Shown here in pieces: positions 51,303 to 56,250 of a stretch of 56,250 bases of DNA. How positions within the stretch are numbered: the first letter of the stretch is position 1; the number at the start of each line of letters is the position of its first letter. The notes under the pieces were generated by a model, which saw nothing but the letters and a program-made list of their open reading frames with translations, was not told where the DNA came from and did no database searches. This stretch comes from SIG299 sp045531895 (GTDB lineage Bacteria; Bacillota; Clostridia; Lachnospirales; Lachnospiraceae), in the NCBI GenBank assembly GCA_045531895.1, contig JAZSEW010000006.1:1-56250 (forward strand). The letters run 5' to 3'. The position numbers and the translations under genes were made by a program.

Positions 51303-51540
51303 CGATTCCCTTGACTGGAAAGACTACGGCTGTGACTCCATCATCCACACAGTCACCAATCATAAACACCTTGGCAACGGCTCCATTATCCTCACGCACA
51401 ACGGTGCCAAATGCACCAAGGATGCTCTGGAACAGATGATTATCAACTTAAAAGAACAGGGGTATGAGTTTGTGAAGGTATCCGAACTGATTTATACAAA
51501 AAATTATAAGATGGACCATGAAGGAATATTAATTCAATTC
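51303..51540 (+). pseudogene. 5'-truncated polysaccharide deacetylase fragment
   Basis: The frame DSLDWKDYGCDSIIHTVTN...GSIILTHNGAK...VSELIYTKNYKMDHEG matches residues about 200-277 of the deacetylase encoded at 46210, with few changes (LMHNG to LTHNG, KYTKD to KCTKD). The first 200 residues, including the metal-binding TFDG and HSENH motifs, are missing, and no start or binding site precedes it. It is a decayed second copy, and after MDHEG it runs into unrelated sequence. Confidence 0.85.
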
Positions 51541-51671
51541 CTATTAGAATTTTTCTATCCAACCGCGTTATTCCCTTTTCTTTAAAAATGTTTTATCATA
51601 AATCCAACATAGTGCTATGAACAAAAAAACATGCAATAACGCATAGAAAATAAGAAACATTAGGAGGATTT

Positions 51672-52418
51672 ATGAATATTAAAATCGGCGAAAAAATCAA
51701 ATCTCTTCGCAAACAGAAAAACATTTCCCAGGAGGTGCTCGCCCAGTACCTTGGTGTTTCCTTTCAGGCGGTCAGCAAATGGGAAAACGAAACTACCATG
51801 CCGGACATCACCTTGGTTCCTGCCATTGCTTCTTTCTTTGGAGTATCTACAGATGAACTGTTCGACTTTAATTTAATGGAAATCGAACTGCATGTAGAAG
51901 AAATCTGCAAAGAATCCTGGCAATACCGTGACACTGACCCTGCAAAAAGCGAAGCCATTCTGCGGGAAGGCTTAAAAAAGTTTCCGGGAAATGACATTTT
52001 GCTTAACAACCTCTTATACACCATGCGCACACCGGAGCGTGCCGCAGAAGTCATCACCCTTTGCAAGTCTTTAATCGAGAGCACAAAACTTGACGATGTA
52101 AAATACGATACCCTCCGCATTCTCGCCGAAACCTACAAAGAGCAGGGAGAATATGAACTGGTAAAGGTAACCTTAGATAAAATACCGGAACTGTATTTTA
52201 CTAAGCTGGAGTTACAGGCAGAATTATTGGAAGGTGAAGAAATGGCGAAAGCTGCAATTAAGCAGTTAGGACTTTCCCTGGATTCTGCTGTAGAAATGTC
52301 TAAAATCCTTACGTCCTATTATGATGCAACCGACAACACTACTATTGTAGAATCTTTAAAATCCATTACTCAATCAGCACTTGAATGCGTAAAAATAGTG
52401 GATTCAATCACGAATTGA
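51672..52418 (+). CDS. XRE regulator with TPR-like C-terminal domain
   Basis: A 248-residue regulator. The N-terminal helix-turn-helix (about residues 6-62) has LRKQKNISQEVLAQYLGVSF, QAVSKWENETTMPDI. The C-terminal part (about 75-240) is all helical with TPR-like units (SEAILREGLKKFPGNDILLN, YDTLRILAETYKEQGEYELV), which in this family sense a peptide or small protein. AGGAGG lies five bases before the ATG. It is the first of three XRE genes in a row, each with a different sensor part. Confidence 0.88.
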   Translation: MNIKIGEKIKSLRKQKNISQEVLAQYLGVSFQAVSKWENETTMPDITLVPAIASFFGVSTDELFDFNLMEIELHVEEICKESWQYRDTDPAKSEAILREGLKKFPGNDILLNNLLYTMRTPERAAEVITLCKSLIESTKLDDVKYDTLRILAETYKEQGEYELVKVTLDKIPELYFTKLELQAELLEGEEMAKAAIKQLGLSLDSAVEMSKILTSYYDATDNTTIVESLKSITQSALECVKIVDSITN

Positions 52419-52496
52419 TGGACTTTTTCACTATATCTGCTACAATAAAAACATGAAAAAGCTTTTTCCGAATTTCACAAAAGGAGAAAAATTACC

Positions 52497-53330
52497 ATGT
52501 TTGATATGAAACAGATTGGAAAGAAAATTACAGATTTAAGAAAAGCAAATAATATGACCCAGATGGAACTGGCTGATAAGCTGGACATCAGCTTTCAGGC
52601 AGTTTCCAACTGGGAACGTGGCAACACCATGCCGGATATTTCAAAGCTGCCGGAGTTAGCGGAAATTTTCCACATTTCCGTAGATACCCTGTTAAATGGT
52701 AAAGCACCATTGGTGGAAGCTGTTCTAAATAACACTGTCGATAAGTACATGGAAGAAGGTACCATAACGGAGCAGGAAATCGCAGATACTCTCCCTTTAT
52801 TAAAACCAGAACAGGCAGAGGAAATTGTAGAAAAAGCTGATATCACTTCCTTTATTAATCTCTCATCCCTCATTCCATTCATGGATGAAGACACCCTGCG
52901 GGATATTGCCATGGAGTTAGCTGACCGTGGTGACGATGTTAGTGAATTTCTCCCTCATATGGACGAGGCTGATGTCGCCTCTTTGGCCACTAAACTCATG
53001 AACCGCGGCGACGATATCAGCGAATGCCTTCCATTTATGGATGAAGCCGATATTGAGCAGTTAGCAGACGGACTTATAAAAAAGGGAGATTCCGTTAGCG
53101 AGTGTTTTCCTTTCCTGGATGAAGAAGCCGTTACAAAAATTTCCTACAAGTTATTAGAACGCAATGATTCCATTTCTGAATGTCTACCATTTATGGACGA
53201 GGATGCCATTGCAGAACTTGCATATAAAGCAGTGGACCATGGTTATTCCATCGATGAATTTCTTCCATTTATGGAGGAAGAAGAAATTGCCCGCTTGGCT
53301 CTAAAGATTTTACGCAGCAAAAAGAAATAA
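52497..53330 (+). CDS. XRE regulator with six 26-residue helical repeats
   Basis: A 277-residue regulator. The helix-turn-helix lies at about residues 8-65 (LRKANNMTQMELADKLDISF, QAVSNWERGNTMPDI). From about residue 115 a 26-residue unit recurs about six times (SEFLPHMDEADVASLATKL, SECLPFMDEADIEQLADGL, SECFPFLDEEAVTKISYKL, SECLPFMDEDAIAELAYKA, DEFLPFMEEEEIARLALKI), forming an acidic helical solenoid. What the solenoid binds is unknown. AAAGGAG lies nine bases before the ATG. Confidence 0.88.
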   Translation: MFDMKQIGKKITDLRKANNMTQMELADKLDISFQAVSNWERGNTMPDISKLPELAEIFHISVDTLLNGKAPLVEAVLNNTVDKYMEEGTITEQEIADTLPLLKPEQAEEIVEKADITSFINLSSLIPFMDEDTLRDIAMELADRGDDVSEFLPHMDEADVASLATKLMNRGDDISECLPFMDEADIEQLADGLIKKGDSVSECFPFLDEEAVTKISYKLLERNDSISECLPFMDEDAIAELAYKAVDHGYSIDEFLPFMEEEEIARLALKILRSKKK

Positions 53331-53462
53331 TTGTCCCTTTATCTTAACAAATCCTCATAAACAGCGGATTGGACATCGATTCGCTGTCTGTGGGGAATAC
53401 TTTTTTCTTCTCTTTTGCTATGCTTTGTGATAGAATAAAACAGAAGAAAAGAGGTACTTACT

Positions 53463-53966
53463 ATGGACACGATCAAAATCGGAAACTTTTTAGCCACACT
53501 TCGCAAAGAACAGGGACTTACTCAGGAAGCTCTCGGTGAAAAACTGGGAGTCACCAATAAGACTATCTCCCGTTGGGAAAACGGCAATTATCTCCCACCG
53601 GTGGAAATGTTAAAGGAACTGAGTGAATTATATGCTGTCAGCATAAACGAACTTCTCTGTGGTGAGCGTCTGAAGAAAGAAGAATACCAAATAAAAGCAG
53701 AAGAAACTATTACCGGTCTTTTATCCAATAGCCCGTTCACTTTTAAGGAACGCAGTGACTTCTGGAAGCGCAAATGGAAGAAAGACCACTTTATCACCAA
53801 CCTAGTACTGGCAGTCATTCTGCTTGTTATGTTATGTGCCGGCATTGTCCTTTCCGAGCCATTGGTGGTTGGCATCGCACCTGTTTTTGCTCTGGTTGTT
53901 TATATGGTTCGTCGGAATGCTATGATGATTTATGTAGAAAACAATTTATACGGTCCTATCAAATAA
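53463..53966 (+). CDS. XRE regulator with C-terminal membrane helices
   Basis: A 167-residue regulator. The helix-turn-helix (about residues 6-63) has LRKEQGLTQEALGEKLGVTN, KTISRWENGNYLPPVE. After a charged linker (about 65-110) come two membrane helices (about 116-133, FITNLVLAVILLVMLCAGIV, and about 136-152), so this DNA-binding protein is membrane-attached and may sense the envelope. AAGAGG lies eight bases before the ATG. Spacing of 132 bases from the previous gene suggests an own promoter. A terminator follows. Confidence 0.88.
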   Translation: MDTIKIGNFLATLRKEQGLTQEALGEKLGVTNKTISRWENGNYLPPVEMLKELSELYAVSINELLCGERLKKEEYQIKAEETITGLLSNSPFTFKERSDFWKRKWKKDHFITNLVLAVILLVMLCAGIVLSEPLVVGIAPVFALVVYMVRRNAMMIYVENNLYGPIK

Positions 53967-53970
53967 TACA

Positions 53971-54000
53971 GGCGGCACCTTTCAGTGCCGCCCATTTTTT
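53971..54000 (+). terminator. terminator after the third XRE gene
   Basis: GGCGGCAC-CTTTCA-GTGCCGCC followed by CATTTTTTA, a GC-rich perfect stem of eight base pairs. It may also serve the convergent galM gene. Confidence 0.88.
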
Positions 54001-54007
54001 ACTATTC

Positions 54008-55075
54008 TTATTTATCTACAGAAAACTTATACACAGTCATGGTAGAATACTCCTGATATGCCTTTACAATAGAGCTCTTAAAGAATTCCTTTTCATTGCA
54101 GGCATCCGGGAACAGCTGTGTCTCAAAGCAGACACCCTCTCTCTTTGTATATACCTTGCCCCCCTTACCGGTAGCCTTGCCATCAATAAAGTTACCTGCA
54201 TACAGCTGCATGCCCGGAAGGTCAGTAAATACCTCCATACGTCTGCCGGACTTTGGATCATACAAGCTTGCTACATATTCTACATCCTCACCGGAATTAT
54301 TAAGTACATAGTTATGGTCGTAACCGCCAGCCTGGGTAAGTGGCAAATAATCATCATCAATTCTATCACCCATAGCAGTCTCTACACGGAAATCCATTGG
54401 CGTACCGTCTACCGGGCGGAGTTCACCGGTTGGGATTAAGTTATCATCCGTTGGAGTAAAGTAATCTGCGTCGATGAATACCTTATGGTCTAAAATTGTT
54501 CCTGCATCATGACCAGCCAGGTTGAAGAAGGTGTGATTGGTTAAGTTTACCACGGTATCCTTATCAGAAACGCCAAGATACTCAATAGCAAGTTCATTTT
54601 CTTCTGTTAAAGTGTAGGTTACAGTGATGTCTAAGTTGCCAGGGAATCCCTGCTCCATATCCGGACTGAGTCTGGACATTTCTACAGAAACCTCACCTTC
54701 CACATCTTCAAAGCATTCTGTTTCATAGAAGAAGTTATTGTATCCCTTGAAACCGCCGTGGAGGTTGTTTGGACCATCGTTCTTTTCTAATTCATACTTT
54801 ACGCCGTTAATAGTGAATGCAGCACCTCCGATACGGTTACCGTTTCTACCGATAAATGCACCATAATAAGTGCCGTTTTCATCATAACCTTTTACATCAT
54901 CATAGCCTAAGGATACGTCAGCCATTTTGCCGTCGCGGTCCGGAACAATGATATGTACAATAGTTGCACCGTAGTCAGTTACAGAAACTTTCATACCGTT
55001 GGAATTTTCCATAGTATATAACGTTGCCTTTTCGCCATTCTTTGTTGTGCCAAAGCTTGTCTTTGTAATTTTCAT
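54008..55075 (-). CDS. galM: aldose 1-epimerase (mutarotase)
   Basis: A 355-residue cytoplasmic enzyme that interconverts the alpha and beta forms of galactose, glucose and similar sugars. Family motifs: VSVTDYGATIVHIIVPDRDG, YYGAFIGRNGNRIGGA, catalytic His in NLHGGFKGYNN (about residue 96) and VNLTNHTFFNLAGH (about residue 176), and the catalytic Glu in KREGVCFETQLFPDACN (about residue 310). Length fits. No other sugar gene adjoins. Start at MKITKTSF with AGGAGG seven bases upstream; the longer frame has no site. Confidence 0.95.
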   Translation of the reverse strand: MKITKTSFGTTKNGEKATLYTMENSNGMKVSVTDYGATIVHIIVPDRDGKMADVSLGYDDVKGYDENGTYYGAFIGRNGNRIGGAAFTINGVKYELEKNDGPNNLHGGFKGYNNFFYETECFEDVEGEVSVEMSRLSPDMEQGFPGNLDITVTYTLTEENELAIEYLGVSDKDTVVNLTNHTFFNLAGHDAGTILDHKVFIDADYFTPTDDNLIPTGELRPVDGTPMDFRVETAMGDRIDDDYLPLTQAGGYDHNYVLNNSGEDVEYVASLYDPKSGRRMEVFTDLPGMQLYAGNFIDGKATGKGGKVYTKREGVCFETQLFPDACNEKEFFKSSIVKAYQEYSTMTVYKFSVDK

Positions 55076-55407
55076 GATATGCCTCCTTGTTTTCCGAAGG
55101 AAAATGCGAGCCTGCTTTTCGAGCAGAGGCATTTCTCCTTGCCTTCCCATAAATTTATTTTTCTTTATTGTACACGATTCCTGCTTTATAATCAATGTAT
55201 ATTTTGCTATCTGTTGTGCATTTAAAAATAGATTTGTTGCTTTTCTTTTCAAATGTCCCGAGAACCTCCCGACTCAAACAGTTTGCCCATATGCCATCCG
55301 CATCCATTTCATCAAACAACACCTCGGAGCCTGCCAGAAAAGTGCTGAGCGCCAGATACAGAAAAGCGAAAAAGAATTTAAACCAAAGGGTACACTGAAA
55401 TAGTCTC

Positions 55408-55436
55408 TTTTCCATATTGTGAATACATGATATAAT
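55408..55436 (+). promoter_or_regulatory. promoter of the two right-end genes
   Basis: TATAAT (55431-55436) stands 17 bases after a weak TTTTCC (-35), 42 bases before the start at 55478. The rest of the gap 55076-55407 (upstream of galM on the other strand) shows nothing else I can support. Confidence 0.45.
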
Positions 55437-55477
55437 TAGTTTAACAACTTGAATTTGACAAAGGAGCCGACAAATCT

Positions 55478-55783
55478 ATGGAAGAAAACAAAAACTTTGA
55501 TTTAGATAGCATTATGGATGAATTGTCTTCCCGACTGGAAGATATGATTGAGGATGCTCTAATTGACCAAATTGCTTCCGCAGTTACTTGTGCTGTACAA
55601 GACGCAATGCCCGAGGCATTGCGTGAAAGTTTTTCTGATTTTGAATTTGTTCTTAAAGATGGAACTATTGTCAGGCCAAAACAACATATGAAAGTGTTTA
55701 GTCCTGACAAATCCAAATTACTTATTTGCTATGGTGGACTTCGTGTTGATGGTTCTTCTTTGATGATACAAACCAGAATTTGA
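55478..55783 (+). CDS. hypothetical protein
   Basis: A 101-residue acidic soluble protein. The first half is a long charged helix (FDLDSIMDELSSRLEDMIED, IDQIASAVTCAVQDAMPEA) and the second a small beta domain (FEFVLKDGTIVRPKQHMKV, SKLLICYGGLRVDG). No family recognised. AAAGGAG lies nine bases before the ATG. It is 13 bases ahead of the next gene, so the two form an operon. Confidence 0.7.
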   Translation: MEENKNFDLDSIMDELSSRLEDMIEDALIDQIASAVTCAVQDAMPEALRESFSDFEFVLKDGTIVRPKQHMKVFSPDKSKLLICYGGLRVDGSSLMIQTRI

Positions 55784-55796
55784 CGAGGTAATAAAA

Positions 55797-56087
55797 ATGA
55801 ATAATAAAGATTTTCCGTTTGAAGATGCTCCGAATACTGCATGTTTTAGTTGTTCTCACGTATTAGAGGAAGGCAAGCCAATATTATATGTTTCTCATGA
55901 TGAAGATGGCTATTGGCAGTTTTTGTGTGGTGGTCATCATAAGGAGGAGGATGCAAGAATAGTTTCGTTGGCATCTATTCTAAATATTGATGAAACAATG
56001 AGCGATTTGGCAGAATTAGATTATGGACAATACGCAGAAGCAAAGGATATGGCAAGTGACTGGATGGTTAGATACAAAGATAAATAA
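55797..56087 (+). CDS. hypothetical protein with Cys/His motifs
   Basis: A 96-residue soluble protein with CFSCSHVLEEGKPILYVSHD and DGYWQFLCGGHHKEEDARIV, which may bind a metal through the Cys/His residues. I recall widespread small proteins with the same pattern (CFTC-HV...DGxWQFLCG...DARIVSL) but cannot name a family; some lie beside secreted-toxin genes. GAGG precedes the ATG by nine bases. Second gene of a two-gene operon. Confidence 0.7.
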   Translation: MNNKDFPFEDAPNTACFSCSHVLEEGKPILYVSHDEDGYWQFLCGGHHKEEDARIVSLASILNIDETMSDLAELDYGQYAEAKDMASDWMVRYKDK

Positions 56088-56111
56088 TCTTTCAGTTTGT
56101 CAGAGCGATAA

Positions 56112-56213
56112 ATTCTTTAGGTTAGAATCGATGATGGTGTAAACGAAAAAGCAGTTTTGACATTACAGCAAACTGCCCTTTCGTTTGCACCATTTTCGAT
56201 TTGACCTAATTGA
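56112..56213. repeat. 100-base imperfect palindrome at window edge
   Basis: The left arm (56112-56158) and the reverse complement of the right arm (56168-56213) agree at most positions (blocks TTAGGT, AATCGA, ATGGTG, AAACGAAA, GCAGTTT). The long hairpin has a loop of about nine bases. It could end the upstream operon or be a small foldback element. Confidence 0.7.
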
Positions 56214-56250
56214 ACAAAGTAAGCGTCCGGGTAATCAATTATCTATGGAC

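Noticed and set aside
51139..51399. An 86-codon minus-strand frame beside the DUF3990 gene.
   Set aside because: It is antisense to the deacetylase fragment and mirrors the same antisense frame over the intact deacetylase gene.
55155..55415. An 86-codon frame on the minus strand upstream of galM, with a hydrophobic start and a possible DUF6440-like end (IYIDYKAGIVYN).
   Set aside because: No ribosome binding site, it overlaps the likely galM leader, and the resemblance is too short to support a gene.

Overview
The window looks like chromosomal DNA of a low-to-mid GC, Gram-positive anaerobe of the Clostridia, most likely a Lachnospiraceae. Reasons: strong AGGAGG-type ribosome binding sites with tight spacing, many short intergenic Rho-independent terminators, a type III pantothenate kinase next to a tRNA-dihydrouridine synthase, a small protein resembling the Lachnospiraceae family DUF6145, and many lipoproteins or membrane proteins with Thr/Pro-rich linkers. 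No rRNA, tRNA, CRISPR array or intact insertion sequence was found.

Region 1 (1-18.2 kb) is mostly housekeeping and transport, largely on the minus strand: an MBL-fold hydrolase, a pyrroline-5-carboxylate reductase relative, aspartate-semialdehyde dehydrogenase, DusB, CoaX, a LiaF-like membrane protein, ornithine carbamoyltransferase, a stomatin/SPFH protein, a PilZ protein (plus strand), a heterodimeric ABC exporter pair, MATE and EamA exporters, an AraC regulator and a dicarboxylate/amino acid:cation symporter (plus strand). The 640-base gap at 1.8-2.4 kb holds a pair of diverged inverted structured repeats around a cloverleaf-like palindromic element.

Region 2 (18.2-43 kb) is the notable part. 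A 1461-residue lipoprotein (glycosidase-like plus beta-helix) is followed by a 31-residue hydrophobic type I toxin-like peptide inside an inverted-repeat cassette. Beyond it lies about 20 kb of co-oriented genes (transcribed from 43 kb toward 23 kb): a kinase-like protein with extracellular leucine-rich repeats, an XRE regulator, two nearly identical Ser/Thr kinases with different extracellular parts (one a complete sugar-binding-protein domain), a cytoplasmic FHA protein with repeated PKT motifs, two PP2C phosphatases, an extracytoplasmic trypsin-like protease joined through a membrane helix to a cytoplasmic FHA domain, a zinc-ribbon/membrane/solute-binding chimera, three small membrane proteins, a lipoprotein, and five small-to-medium zinc-ribbon or SPFH-related proteins. 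I read it as a phosphothreonine receptor-kinase signalling island at the membrane: kinases write, FHA domains read, PP2C enzymes erase, and SPFH/zinc-ribbon proteins may form the scaffold or effector. That reading is inference; the domain content is directly visible.

Region 3 (43-56 kb) is accessory and partly decayed: a homodimeric ABC exporter, a ParE/RelE toxin-antitoxin pair, a gene broken by an in-frame stop, a polysaccharide deacetylase and a 5'-truncated second copy of its 3' end 4 kb away, a likely IS200/IS605 tnpA remnant, a LysM surface protein divergent from a small XRE regulator with a shared operator-like repeat array, a DUF3990/DUF3791 module whose DUF3990 gene carries a one-base deletion at its conserved YHGS motif, three successive XRE regulators with different C-terminal sensor parts, aldose 1-epimerase, two small hypothetical genes, and a 100-base near-perfect palindrome at the right edge.
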